64,000 nt of DNA from Chryseobacterium gregarium DSM 19109 (GTDB lineage: Bacteria; Bacteroidota; Bacteroidia; Flavobacteriales; Weeksellaceae): assembly GCF_000430845.1 (NCBI RefSeq), contig NZ_AUMU01000006.1:1-64000 (forward strand), written 5' to 3'. The position numbers and the translations under genes are program-made. This document shows positions 7,932-16,565 of the stretch, in pieces; position 1 is the first letter of the stretch, and every line of letters begins with the position of its first letter. Under the pieces are notes generated by a model, which made no database searches, was not told the origin of the DNA, and worked only from the letters and a program-made list of their open reading frames with translations.

Positions 7932-10124
7932 TTAATGTGAGAGTGATTGTGAAAATATCTTTGCTTCTTCAACAGCCCTATCAATGATGTTTTGTACTTC
8001 AGTGAGGGTCTGCTCCAGCGCCGGCTGATCTTCAGCGGCCATCTCAAGCCCATCCAGTTTTTCCTGTAATAGGGGGAGCAGTCCCATGATCGCCACACTG
8101 GATTTGAGATCGTGTGCGCGTAATTTTACGGTTGTAAAGTCTTTATTTTGATATGCTGTTATTAATTGTTTCAGGTGATTGGGGACATTACCGATAAACT
8201 GTTGGGTGACAATTGTTTCGAAACTTTTGTCGCCGCTGCTTACCGACTGCATATAAGTAAGGTCGATGTATTGATAAACAGGCGGTTGTTCTTCTGTTTT
8301 TGTCTCTTTATGATTTCCTTCCTTCAATCCGAAATCTGAAATCAGTTTAAACAATTCTTCTTCTTTGATCGGTTTTGAGATGTACTCGTTCATTCCGCGG
8401 CTCAGGCATTTCTCTCTTTCTCCTGCCAAAGCGTGTGCGGTCATGGCAATGATCGGAACATTTAATTTCAGTTCTTCCCGAATCTGTTGAGTTGCAGCAT
8501 AACCGTCCATTTGTGGCATCTGGATATCCATCAAAACCAGGTCGCAATCGTTAGCTCTGAGATATTCTACGGCTTCCAAACCATTGGAGGCCGTTTCAAA
8601 ATTGATATTCCACTGTAAGAGTAAATGTTTCATCAGGCTTTGGTTGATTCCATTGTCATCTACGACCAAAACGCGTAAAGGCGTATTTGATTTATCTTTA
8701 AAATAATCGGTATCTACCGCAGGAACTGTACTGAGCTGCTCTTCTGCAATGCCGTAAGGAATATAAAAGTGAAACGTTGTCCCTTTTCCCTGTTCGCTGC
8801 TGACTTCGATATTGCCGTTCTGCAATAAAATCAGGCTTTTCACGATGGATAAACCTAATCCTGTTCCTCCGTAATTTCGGGTGATGGAATCTTCACCCTG
8901 GTTGAATCTTTCAAAAACCGCACTCAGTTTTTCTTTATCAATTCCAATCCCTGTATCTGAAATTTTGAAACCGACAATGACTTCATTTTCAGTTTGCCGT
9001 TTATTATAAATTTCAATATTGATGCTTCCGTGATTTGTAAATTTTATGGCATTCCCGATAAGGTTGACCAATATCTGGGTTAATCTCGTTGCATCACCTT
9101 TGAGTGTATCCGGAATGGATGCTTCTATCTTGCTGGAAATTGTCAGTCCTTTTTCCTTTGCACGCTCTACGAAAAATGTTTCTACCGAATTTACCAACCC
9201 ATTAATACTGAATATTCCGGGCGTGATGCGCATCATTCCTGCTTCGATTTTAGACAGATCCAGAATATCATTAATAATCGCCATCAGGTTTTCTCCCGAC
9301 CGCTGGATTGAAGATACAAATTCGGCAGAAGTGGCGTCCAGAGGTCTTTTCTGCAAAAGATTGGTAAAGCCCAAAATTCCGCTGAGCGGTGTCCTGATTT
9401 CGTGGCTCATATTGGCCAGGAAGTTTTCTTTGGTTTGTGCGGCAACCGATGCTTTTTTTTCGGCAACATCCAGTTCCTGTATTAGTAATCGCTGACGTTT
9501 GAACTGACGCAGGATGTGATATCCGACAACAGCGCCGCTTAATATCAATAAAATGAGTAAAGAAAGGTCGTACATTCTTGCTTTCTGCCCCATTTCTTCG
9601 CTTCGTTTGCTAAGCTCAACCATATGCAGCCGGCGGCTTTCATAGATTTTGGCAGTAATGGAAGTGATTTCATTCGAAATTTTTCTGGCCCGAGGATTGG
9701 CAATGGAAGTCTGATCGTCCATATTCCCTAAAGAAAAGTAGCGGCGCAGTAATTTTTCTTTGGTTGTTTTCTTTTCCATGGCAAGAATGCTGAGCCGGTG
9801 GATGAGCTTTTCTTCTACGGAATCTGTATTGTCTTTGGAAAGTGAATCGAGGAAATTTTCGATCTGATTTATTTTCTGGTCAATCCCTTCCAGATGGGTG
9901 GTGTCATTGGTGGCGATGGATGCCCTGATCCGGCTTTCAACACCTAAAATATCACGGTCGATTTCTCTCAAATGGTTGTTTGAACGCAGCTCATTCAAAA
10001 GCCTGTTATTGTTTTTGATGAGTTCTTTCGTATTTTTAGCTGAATTGATTTGTACAGCGATCAACAGGAGAGAGCCTGCAATGAAGGTCAGTATTATAAA
10101 ATAACTGAAACGCTTGTTGTTCAT
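7932..10124 (-). CDS. Hybrid sensor histidine kinase with receiver and HPt domains
   Basis: Taken from the ATG at 10124 (MNNKRF), directly before the first membrane segment; ATGs at 10145 and 10211 in the same frame are alternatives. In this numbering: membrane segment about 6-26, a helical extracytoplasmic sensor region to about 180, a second membrane segment 184-206, a HisKA domain with His241 in MSHEIRTP, an HATPase domain with NLIGNAIKF, DTGIGI and GGTGLGLSI, a receiver with Asp533 (MDIQMPQMDG), Thr562 and Lys584, and an HPt domain with His671 (AHDLKSS). This is a complete internal phosphorelay. The likely output partner is the LytTR regulator encoded just upstream. The ligand is unknown; the context suggests redox or electrophile stress. 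Confidence 0.92.
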   Translation of the reverse strand: MNNKRFSYFIILTFIAGSLLLIAVQINSAKNTKELIKNNNRLLNELRSNNHLREIDRDILGVESRIRASIATNDTTHLEGIDQKINQIENFLDSLSKDNTDSVEEKLIHRLSILAMEKKTTKEKLLRRYFSLGNMDDQTSIANPRARKISNEITSITAKIYESRRLHMVELSKRSEEMGQKARMYDLSLLILLILSGAVVGYHILRQFKRQRLLIQELDVAEKKASVAAQTKENFLANMSHEIRTPLSGILGFTNLLQKRPLDATSAEFVSSIQRSGENLMAIINDILDLSKIEAGMMRITPGIFSINGLVNSVETFFVERAKEKGLTISSKIEASIPDTLKGDATRLTQILVNLIGNAIKFTNHGSINIEIYNKRQTENEVIVGFKISDTGIGIDKEKLSAVFERFNQGEDSITRNYGGTGLGLSIVKSLILLQNGNIEVSSEQGKGTTFHFYIPYGIAEEQLSTVPAVDTDYFKDKSNTPLRVLVVDDNGINQSLMKHLLLQWNINFETASNGLEAVEYLRANDCDLVLMDIQMPQMDGYAATQQIREELKLNVPIIAMTAHALAGEREKCLSRGMNEYISKPIKEEELFKLISDFGLKEGNHKETKTEEQPPVYQYIDLTYMQSVSSGDKSFETIVTQQFIGNVPNHLKQLITAYQNKDFTTVKLRAHDLKSSVAIMGLLPLLQEKLDGLEMAAEDQPALEQTLTEVQNIIDRAVEEAKIFSQSLSH

Positions 10125-10263
10125 TACAGAAGATTTATGTATCATAAGTTTTATACTTGATGTCAAACTGTTATTAACCGCCCCGTCAAATATTCTCTGA
10201 ATTTCCGCCACTCCTCCAAAAGGATTGGAATTTTTGAGATCGCCCCTGAACGCTGAATTACAG

Positions 10264-10372
10264 CAGCCCGACTTGAGCGGAAATCCTTTTTTGCGTGGTC
10301 TTCGGATTCTGCTTAAAACGAAAACATCTACAAAAAAGATTGGGAGCGGAAGGCGGATAAAGCTGCCCCAAT
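10264..10372 (+). repeat. Dispersed flavobacterial intergenic repeat (copy 1)
   Basis: On the plus strand it begins AGCCCGACTTGAGCGGAAAT, has complementary arms ATCCTTTTTTG and CAAAAAAGAT, and continues with a second GAGCGGAAG half and a distal AGCTGCCCC. A shorter copy with the same order of blocks lies at 52361-52433. It fills the gap between the LytTR gene and the histidine kinase gene, antisense to both. The arms could fold into a long hairpin. Confidence 0.6.
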
Positions 10373-10381
10373 AAAAATGCT

Positions 10382-11077
10382 TTAAAAAACATTCATTCTT
10401 GTGTTGAGTGCTTTCCGGTAGGCATCTGCAACGGGGATAAATTTTCCATCAATCATAATCCCGCCGTCCTGTAAGGTGTCAATCTTGCCGACAGAAACGA
10501 TGTATGAGCGATGAACTCTGATAAAATTATCCTTCGGGAGACGTTCTTCAGCAGTTTTCATCTTGCCGTGAATCGCAAACATCTTCTCTTTGGTGTAGAA
10601 TTTTACATAATCGCCCATGGCCTCTGCATAAAAGATATCGTCCAGCTTCAAACGCCTTGTGATATTGGAATCCCTTACGAACAGAAATTCATCATTGGTC
10701 ATTTCTACATTTTCTTTCCTGCTTTCAAGGATTGACTGTGCTTTGCTTACGGCCTGTAAAAATCTTGCAGGTATTACCGGTTTCAGGATATAATCTGCAA
10801 TATTCAGTTCGAAAGCTTCGAGTGCATATTCTTTGTTGGAAGAGGTGAAAATGATGATGATATCCTTCCCGGAAAGATTCTTTGTAAGTTCGATTCCGGT
10901 CATTTCCGGCATTTCGATGTCCAGAAATATCAGGTCGATGTGATTGTTCTGTAAATGATGGTAAGCTTCAATCGCATTGGAATATTCATTAACAATGGTA
11001 AGGTCCGGAATCTGTTTTGCGAGATGGGCCAGAGTGGTTCTTGCAATGTCATTATCGTCAACGATTAAAGCTTTCAT
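10382..11077 (-). CDS. LytTR-family response regulator
   Basis: A 231-residue regulator. The receiver domain spans residues 1-120, with acidic pocket DD at 7-8 and the phospho-acceptor Asp53 (FLDIEMPEMTG). A LytTR DNA-binding domain follows from about 130 to the end, including DIFYAEAMGDYVKFYT and the NFIRVHRSYIVS block. LytTR regulators bind pairs of short direct repeats upstream of target promoters and generally activate. It lies 70 bp after dps and upstream of the hybrid kinase, which has a phosphorelay but no output domain, so the two are a probable pair. It is the best local candidate for the factor that reads the shared operator-like motif. Confidence 0.93.
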   Translation of the reverse strand: MKALIVDDNDIARTTLAHLAKQIPDLTIVNEYSNAIEAYHHLQNNHIDLIFLDIEMPEMTGIELTKNLSGKDIIIIFTSSNKEYALEAFELNIADYILKPVIPARFLQAVSKAQSILESRKENVEMTNDEFLFVRDSNITRRLKLDDIFYAEAMGDYVKFYTKEKMFAIHGKMKTAEERLPKDNFIRVHRSYIVSVGKIDTLQDGGIMIDGKFIPVADAYRKALNTRMNVF

Positions 11078-11101
11078 AGGAATAGTAATTTATGATTGAC
11101 A

Positions 11102-11109
11102 CAAATATA
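11102..11109 (-). promoter_or_regulatory. Bacteroidota -7 box upstream of the LytTR regulator gene
   Basis: On the minus strand the sequence reads TATATTTG, an exact match to TANNTTTG, 25 nt upstream of the ATG at 11077. I see no TTG at the usual -33 distance, so strength is uncertain. It suggests the regulator can be expressed independently of dps. Confidence 0.45.
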
Positions 11110-11147
11110 ATTATTCCTTTTTTATTTTTGATGCTCCGGAATCTTAA

Positions 11148-11621
11148 TTATCTGAAATATGAACGGATCATCCAGGCCATTTCTTCGTGCGTTTCCATCA
11201 GTCCGGTAATGAAATCGCTGCTGCCGTAATCTTTGTATTCTTCAGCAAATGGTGTGATGTTTCCTCTCAGAAAATCAATGATGCTTTCGTGGTCTTTTAA
11301 AAGATCTTTCATAAAGCCAAGGCCGTCGTTTGTTCTGTCGCTGTACTCTGTAAGGTGCGTCAGCTCAAGATAAATTTTCATGGTAGCAGGTGCATAATGC
11401 CCGATTTTACGCATACGTTCTGCAACGCTGTCGATCAATTCGTCTATTTGCCTGTACTGTTCTTCAAAAAAGATGTGGTTGGCATGGAAATTCTCTCCGG
11501 TCACATTCCAGTGTGCATTTCTTGTTTTGGTGTAGAGTACAAATTCGTCAGCTAAAAGTTTTGCCAATTGTGCTGCTACAGCATCTGTGTTCTGTTCTGT
11601 AAGTCCGATGTTTGTTTTCAT
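11148..11621 (-). CDS. dps: Dps-family DNA-binding ferritin
   Basis: Start taken at the ATG at 11621 (MKTNIGLTEQN, 157 residues); an ATG nine codons upstream is less likely, since homologs begin near here and the promoter lies just upstream. The ferroxidase-centre region HWNVTGENFHANHIFFEEQYRQID carries the His, Asp/Glu ligands shared between subunits in Dps dodecamers, which oxidise Fe(II) with hydrogen peroxide and protect DNA. The N-terminus lacks a Lys-rich tail, so DNA binding may be weak. It is preceded by operator-like copy C and followed after 70 bp by the LytTR gene. Confidence 0.92.
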   Translation of the reverse strand: MKTNIGLTEQNTDAVAAQLAKLLADEFVLYTKTRNAHWNVTGENFHANHIFFEEQYRQIDELIDSVAERMRKIGHYAPATMKIYLELTHLTEYSDRTNDGLGFMKDLLKDHESIIDFLRGNITPFAEEYKDYGSSDFITGLMETHEEMAWMIRSYFR

Positions 11622-11668
11622 AATAACAGGATTTAAGTTTCTGAGCATTATTGCTCTGTTTTCTGATG

Positions 11669-11734
11669 TAAAGGTCAGTAATAATCCTGCTAAACGGAGA
11701 CGGTTTTCGGTGAACGGGCAAAATGGATCGTTGA
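11669..11734 (-). promoter_or_regulatory. Operator-like motif plus -7 box upstream of dps (copy C)
   Basis: Plus 11717-11734 reads GGCAAAATGGATCGTTGA, preceded by CGGTTTTCGGTGAACG, identical to copy A over that upstream block. TAAAG at 11669-11673 lies at the same spacing as in copies A and B, 48 nt from the dps ATG. On the minus strand two CCGTT blocks lie about 20 bp apart, close to the repeat period typical of LytTR sites. Confidence 0.6.
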
Positions 11735-11791
11735 AATAACACGAATTAGCGGCAGCATTTTCTGAAATGATGAAATACAGGACTGGAAAAA

Positions 11792-11873
11792 CAGTAAGCC
11801 TCTTAAAAGAGGCCTACTGAAATCGTATCCATACCAAAATTAAAAACCGGATTACTTATCGTATTCCGGTTTC
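11792..11873. terminator. Two adjacent hairpins downstream of the amylase gene
   Basis: The first stem (plus 11792-11819) pairs CAGTA and GCCTCTT with GAGGC and TACTG; the second (about 11844-11873) pairs AAACCGGATTAC with GTATTCCGGTTT. They lie after the amylase stop at 11988 and before the dps promoter, so they probably end the amylase transcript. The rest of the gap 11735-11987 is AT-rich with no gene visible. Confidence 0.55.
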
Positions 11874-11987
11874 TTTCAATTATATATCGGCTTTAATTTA
11901 ATACTTCCGTTAGTACAATGTATAAATGTACTGTAAAAGATGTAATAATTTTTTAAAGCAGCTTTTTATGAACCTTGAAAGCCGGTA

Positions 11988-13313
11988 TTATTCAGGATGG
12001 TAAAGCACGACATATTCCCATGGGTTCATATTTAATATCAGGGTATCAGAAACACCCTGCTGTTCTCCGGTAAAAAGGTTCGTGTACCTGCCCATATCAA
12101 AAGAAGTATCAAACTGTACAATCAGAGATTCTTTGCTGAAATTGATGAAGGTCATTACCTTATCGCCGTTTTTTTCCCGAACGAAGGAAATCACTTGGTC
12201 CATCCGGTCATTCATTATTCTTACCATTTCCCCGCCGTGGCCACTGTTCCAGAGTGCCTGATTCTTGTGTTTCAACATAAAAAGGGTAGTATAGAGTGCT
12301 TCATTTTCATGGAGTTTCCACTCGATCGGGTCTTTCTCAAAAAACTCCAGTGAACGGTCCTGTCCCGCTTCCTGTCCGTTGTAGACAAGCGGCATTCCGT
12401 CCATCATCACCGTAAAAACCGTTGCTGCATTGAGAGCATCGCCAAAATTGCTGTACGGGTTTCCTTCCCATGAATTTTTATCGTGATTGTCGATGAAGTT
12501 CAGCCGGATGGCTTCCTTCGGGAAAATAGAAACATGTTCTGCAATATAAGCTTCCGTCAGGGTCTTCACGCTTCTTTCATTCAGGGCAATCTGGTGAAGG
12601 ATATTCCAGAGGGTCCAGTTGTAGGTAGCGTCAAAGGCTTTGCGGTGAAGCTCACGGTCTTCAGCTTCGGCCAGCATAAAAACAGGCTTGATGAGTTCCA
12701 GTTCGGTTCTTACATTTTCCCAGAAGTCAATTGGGACAAAGCTTGCGATGTCGCAGCGGTACCCGTCAATGTCATACTCCCTGACCCAGAATTTCAGGGC
12801 TTCGGTCATGTATTCGCGCAGCTCCGGATGGCTGTAATCCAGTTCAATAATATCATCATAATCCCTCCAGCGCGTAGACTGGAAGGTGTTTTTCCTTGAC
12901 TTCCTGTACCATTCGGGATGTTTGGTGAAGATCTCATTGTCCCAGCTGGTGTGGTTGGCTACCCAATCTACGATTACCTGCATGCCTTCACAGTGGATTG
13001 CACTGATCAGGTTCCTGAAATCCTGTTCAGTACCGAATTCGGGACTGACGCCATAATAATCTTTCACGGAATAATAACTGCCCAGCGTGCCTTTACGGTG
13101 AAGTTCCCCGATAGGATGCACCGGCATCAGCCAGATGATATCGATTCCCATCTTTTTAAGCCGCGGCAGCTGTTGTTCAATCGCCTTAAAGGAGCCTTCC
13201 TCTGAAAACTGCCGGATGTTGAGTTCGTAAATCGTGGCGTTTTTTACCCAGTCGGGGCTGGTAATATGCACATATTTTTTCGGCCGGTAGCGGTGGTCAG
13301 TCTGTTCTTCCAT
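11988..13313 (-). CDS. GH13 alpha-amylase family enzyme
   Basis: A 441-residue alpha-glucan hydrolase or transferase with the four GH13 blocks: VIVDWVANHT, DGYRCDIAS with the nucleophile Asp188, AEAED with the general acid (about Glu216), and FIDNHD with Asp278. There is no signal peptide, so it should act on intracellular maltodextrin or glycogen-like substrates. The barrel is followed by a short beta domain (VISFVREKNGDKVMTFINF). The gene stands alone. An IS5-type element is inserted 11 bp before its ATG, so its original promoter is now about 890 bp away on the far side of the element, and expression may be lost or rewired. The exact specificity cannot be read from the sequence. Confidence 0.9.
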   Translation of the reverse strand: MEEQTDHRYRPKKYVHITSPDWVKNATIYELNIRQFSEEGSFKAIEQQLPRLKKMGIDIIWLMPVHPIGELHRKGTLGSYYSVKDYYGVSPEFGTEQDFRNLISAIHCEGMQVIVDWVANHTSWDNEIFTKHPEWYRKSRKNTFQSTRWRDYDDIIELDYSHPELREYMTEALKFWVREYDIDGYRCDIASFVPIDFWENVRTELELIKPVFMLAEAEDRELHRKAFDATYNWTLWNILHQIALNERSVKTLTEAYIAEHVSIFPKEAIRLNFIDNHDKNSWEGNPYSNFGDALNAATVFTVMMDGMPLVYNGQEAGQDRSLEFFEKDPIEWKLHENEALYTTLFMLKHKNQALWNSGHGGEMVRIMNDRMDQVISFVREKNGDKVMTFINFSKESLIVQFDTSFDMGRYTNLFTGEQQGVSDTLILNMNPWEYVVLYHPE

Positions 13314-13324
13314 AAGTATTTAAT

Positions 13325-14201
13325 GAAGTTGTTTAAAGTAAAAGAAAGAATGAAAACTTTATAAAAAAGTTGTATCATTCTTTCAAAAAAAGTTTGTTAA
13401 GCAAAGATATTATAAAAAAGAGATTTGTCCGTATTTATCCTTAGGCTTGAAGAAGAATAACGCCAAAGTATTGTTGGAAGATGTTGTAAGAGCCATTCTA
13501 TACCGTCTGAAGACAGGGTGTCAATGGCGTGAACTTCCTTTGAAACAGTTTTTTGAAGTAGCATATAGCTGGAATAGTGTTTACCAACATTTTTCAAGAT
13601 GGAGTAAAAATGGAAGCTGGGAAAAGATCAAGCAGAAACTCTTAGGAAAATACAAAACATTTTTGGATATGAGCAGTATTCAATTGGATGGCTCCCATAC
13701 CCTGTCAAAAAGAGGAGGTGAAAGCGTTGGTTATCAGGGAAGAAAAAGAGCAAAGACAAGCAATATGCTTTTTATTTGTGATAATAATGGGCTTCCATTA
13801 AGCTGTTCGGAAGTTACTTCCGGGAATCATCATGATGTTTTTGAAATCGAAAAACAATTGGATATGATGTTGGAAGACATCAAAAAATCCAATATCGGAA
13901 CAGATTATCTGTTTCTAAATGCTGACGCAGGTTTTGATGCGTGGGAATTGAGAAACTTTTGTATGAAGAAAGACCTGTTTGCCAATATTGATTTCAATAA
14001 AAGAAACGGAAATATTTCCGATAGAGAAGAAATTTTTGATAAAGAACTTTACAAAAGAAGATTCGTTATTGAGCGGATGAATGCATGGATAGACGGCTTC
14101 AAAGCACTATTAATCAGATATGAGACAAAGGAAAAACACTGGAGAGATTTACATCTATTAGCTTTTGTCTCCATTATAATCAGGAAACTTTAAACAACTT
14201 C
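13325..14201 (+). mobile_element. IS5-family insertion sequence, 877 bp
   Basis: Perfect 15-bp inverted repeats bound the element: GAAGTTGTTTAAAGT at 13325-13339 and its reverse complement at 14187-14201. The transposase stop codon lies inside the right repeat. AAT flanks both ends and may be a 3-bp target duplication, though this is short enough to be chance. The element lies between the amylase ATG and the glycosyltransferase upstream region. Confidence 0.88.
13447..14193 (+). CDS. IS5-family DDE transposase
   Basis: From the TTG at 13447 it encodes 248 residues. Asp81 (LDGSH), Asp160 (NADAGFD) and Glu209 in a Y-(2)-R-(3)-E context (YKRRFVIER) make up the IS5-type DDE site for cut-and-paste transposition. 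The domain before it (RAILYRLKTGCQWREL) is the usual N-terminal helical region. Upstream of the TTG the frame stays open and reads KKEICPYLSLG, which resembles the normal N-terminus of this transposase family, but has no ATG before a TGA at 13351. Either a non-ATG start is used or the start codon was lost by mutation. The catalytic core is intact. Confidence 0.85.
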   Translation: MKKNNAKVLLEDVVRAILYRLKTGCQWRELPLKQFFEVAYSWNSVYQHFSRWSKNGSWEKIKQKLLGKYKTFLDMSSIQLDGSHTLSKRGGESVGYQGRKRAKTSNMLFICDNNGLPLSCSEVTSGNHHDVFEIEKQLDMMLEDIKKSNIGTDYLFLNADAGFDAWELRNFCMKKDLFANIDFNKRNGNISDREEIFDKELYKRRFVIERMNAWIDGFKALLIRYETKEKHWRDLHLLAFVSIIIRKL

Positions 14202-14473
14202 AATATAAAAATCAATCACTGATATGATGATAAGAAATAAATGTACCATTTAATAGTGAAAATAATTGTGCTTAAAGGATATTCAGTTATTCCGACAGTA
14301 ATTTTATTGTTACATCATGTATAATGACAAATAATATAAGATTGTAAATAGTTCATAATGAAGGTGCAACATTGAAAGTTTTCTCTTAAGACCCGGTAAG
14401 GTTTAATTTTTGCAGGAAGTAAAAAGCATCGCTCGGATGCCTTTATATGATACCAAACATAAAAAAATAAAAT

Positions 14474-15268
14474 ATGATTCCGAAAAAAATACACTATTGT
14501 TGGTTCGGCGGACAGGCAAAACATGAATTGGCAGAACACTGCATCGCTTCCTGGAAAAAAATCCATCCTGATTTTGAATTCGTGGAATGGAATGAAAGCA
14601 ATGCCCCTCTTGAAGATAATAATTATGTAAAAGAAGCATTCGCCCAGAAAAAATGGGCTTTCGTATCGGATTATGTGCGCTCTAAAGTCATGTATGAGCA
14701 TGGCGGTATCTACATGGATACGGATATGGAACTGAAACTGCCTCTTGATGAATTTCTCAATGAAAAAGCCGTATGCGGTTTCGAGGTAAAAGGGGTTCCT
14801 TATTCTGCATTCTGGATGGCTGAACCCAGGCATCAGCTTTCAAAAGATTTTGTAGCCTATTACAATAAGCAGGAAGGTTTTGTAGAACGGATCAATACCG
14901 ATATTTTTTCTGAAATGCTTGAAAAAGAGTACGGTGCAGACCGCTACAGTGATACCATTCAGAAGCTTAAACATGAGGTAACGCTGTATCCCTCGGTATA
15001 TTTCTCCCAGGATCTGCCGAAGAATTATGTGAGCCATCATTTTAACGGTTCTTGGTTTGGGGGCGACGAAGAGAATACACATAAGAAAATGGTCAATACT
15101 TATGGTCTTTTGGAGCGTCTTGTCAATGCACCGGATGCTGCAAAATCAATCGACAGCATTATCAATGAACATAAGATCATCGATGTAAATAAGGTCCTTG
15201 ATCTGTTTCCGAAAGAGAGTATCAGGAAATACCTGGAAGGGGCAGGATCTGAGAGTTCCACTAAATAA
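14474..15268 (+). CDS. Glycosyltransferase, GT32-like (sugar-binding DXD region)
   Basis: A 264-residue cytoplasmic enzyme. MIPKKIHYCWFGG at the start, CIASWKKIHPDFEFVEWNE, and GGIYMDTDMEL with the metal-binding DTD (Asp82, Asp84) are typical of the glycosyltransferase sugar-binding (Gly_transf_sug/GT32) group that makes capsular or lipopolysaccharide side chains using nucleotide sugars. No membrane segment is visible. It is isolated from any polysaccharide cluster in this window: the IS element lies to its left, and a strong terminator (15301-15326) follows its stop. Donor and acceptor are unknown. Confidence 0.87.
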   Translation: MIPKKIHYCWFGGQAKHELAEHCIASWKKIHPDFEFVEWNESNAPLEDNNYVKEAFAQKKWAFVSDYVRSKVMYEHGGIYMDTDMELKLPLDEFLNEKAVCGFEVKGVPYSAFWMAEPRHQLSKDFVAYYNKQEGFVERINTDIFSEMLEKEYGADRYSDTIQKLKHEVTLYPSVYFSQDLPKNYVSHHFNGSWFGGDEENTHKKMVNTYGLLERLVNAPDAAKSIDSIINEHKIIDVNKVLDLFPKESIRKYLEGAGSESSTK

Positions 15269-15300
15269 TAAAATAAAAGAACCGATAGAACATAAAGACA

Positions 15301-15330
15301 ACTCCGGAGCTGTAAGGCTCCGGAGTTCTT
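15301..15330 (+). terminator. Terminator of the glycosyltransferase gene
   Basis: ACTCCGGAGC at 15301-15310 pairs perfectly with GCTCCGGAGT at 15317-15326 around a 6-nt loop, followed by TCTTG. It ends transcription from the left; the gene to the right (response regulator) is on the other strand. Confidence 0.8.
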
Positions 15331-15488
15331 GTTTAAAGTATCTTTAATTGATTATGATATTCATAGATGATCAATTTATGTAATGTCTTAATCAGCATAT
15401 CATATTCTATAATAAACAGTCGACAATTAAAGGTCAGCTATGATCTTAACCTTCTGTTATCATGCACGTAAAGATAAATGTAACAGGA

Positions 15489-15845
15489 TTATTTAGTCAG
15501 ATTTTCAATTTTAACAAGAACATCATCAATATCAAAAGGTTTGCTGATGAACTCATCTGCTTTACAGGAATTGATCACATGTTCTGCTTTTGCATGGGCA
15601 CTGATAATAATTACGGGAATATCAGAAGTAGCGGGTTCTTCTTTAAGCTGATTGCATACTTCTGTACCTGAACCGTCAGGCAGCATAACATCCAGAATAA
15701 AAATATCCGGTACCGAAGCGCGGTCTCTGTTGTTAAAGGCCTCCACGGTAGAAAAAGACCTTACATCATAATCTTCAAATGACAGGAGCAATTGCAATGC
15801 ATCTCTGATGCCTGTCTCATCTTCAAGGATAAAAATAGTTTTCAT
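15489..15845 (-). CDS. Single-domain response regulator
   Basis: A 118-residue receiver-only protein. The acidic pair at residues 8-9 (LEDET), the phospho-acceptor Asp51 or 52 in FILDVMLPDGSG, the Ser of IIISAHA and the Lys of FISKPFD form the phosphorylation pocket. With no output domain it must act by protein interaction, as in phosphorelays or CheY-type signalling. No kinase gene is adjacent; the hybrid kinase at 7.9-10.1 kb is the only sensor in the window but has its own receiver. The gene is alone, with AT-rich DNA upstream. Confidence 0.92.
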   Translation of the reverse strand: MKTIFILEDETGIRDALQLLLSFEDYDVRSFSTVEAFNNRDRASVPDIFILDVMLPDGSGTEVCNQLKEEPATSDIPVIIISAHAKAEHVINSCKADEFISKPFDIDDVLVKIENLTK

Positions 15846-16565
15846 ACCCTTGCTTCACAAAAACAAAGCCAATCTCTGAAGGATGAGGAAATAATTTTTG
15901 AATTGACATATTGACCATATTATGTAGACAGGATCTGGAATCGAACAATATTGACATTATTATGCATAGTATTTTATATAAAATAACTGATTATCAAATG
16001 TATATTTGAATTTAAGGTTTCCATTCTGTTTTATCAGTTGATTTAGAGTATAGCTGATGGTCCCTAATTTCTCTGATCATATTAGTATTCATATACTTTT
16101 TTTTACCTGGGGCATTACTATTTTTATATAAACACAGAGTCTGTATCTTTTGTGTTAGTATTGAATTTGTGAAGCTTCATATAATGAGAAGTTGTATTGT
16201 CTAAAATTATTCCTTCTACAGGTATCTCGGAAAAAATATATTTTTTCAGAACAGGATCCAAGCAGTTCCGAGAGAATATAGAACTATACAGTTAACAGTT
16301 CAAAATCGGTCAACGATTCTTTTATTTTTCAATAACCAAATTATTTGGCAGCGCCAAATGATATTCAAAACGGAACATTTACAAAAAGTATAAATAAAAT
16401 CTAACTATCTATTAAAAAAGTGAATAAATATTTTGTAAAATAATTGTAAATTAGATTTATAGTATTGATTATAAGAACGTTATATATTTACCAGTACAAT
16501 ACATTTCTTTTACAAGCGCTATAGGAATTTCACGTCTAATTTTACTCCAACAAAAAATTAAACTT
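15846..16565. other. AT-rich gene-free region with a short perfect palindrome
   Basis: These 720 bp contain no coding frame with protein-like composition on either strand. The only distinct structure I see is ATTTGGC-AGC-GCCAAAT at 16343-16359, a perfect 7-bp inverted repeat in AT-rich DNA, 207 bp upstream of the DUF4349 start. It could be an operator or a small hairpin. Divergent promoters for the response regulator and the lipoprotein should lie here. Confidence 0.5.

Noticed and set aside
16310..16322. TCAACGATTC-TTTT resembling a fourth copy of the shared operator motif
   Set aside because: It lacks the GGCAAAATG half, has no TAAAG box at the fixed distance, and lies far from a start codon in AT-rich DNA.
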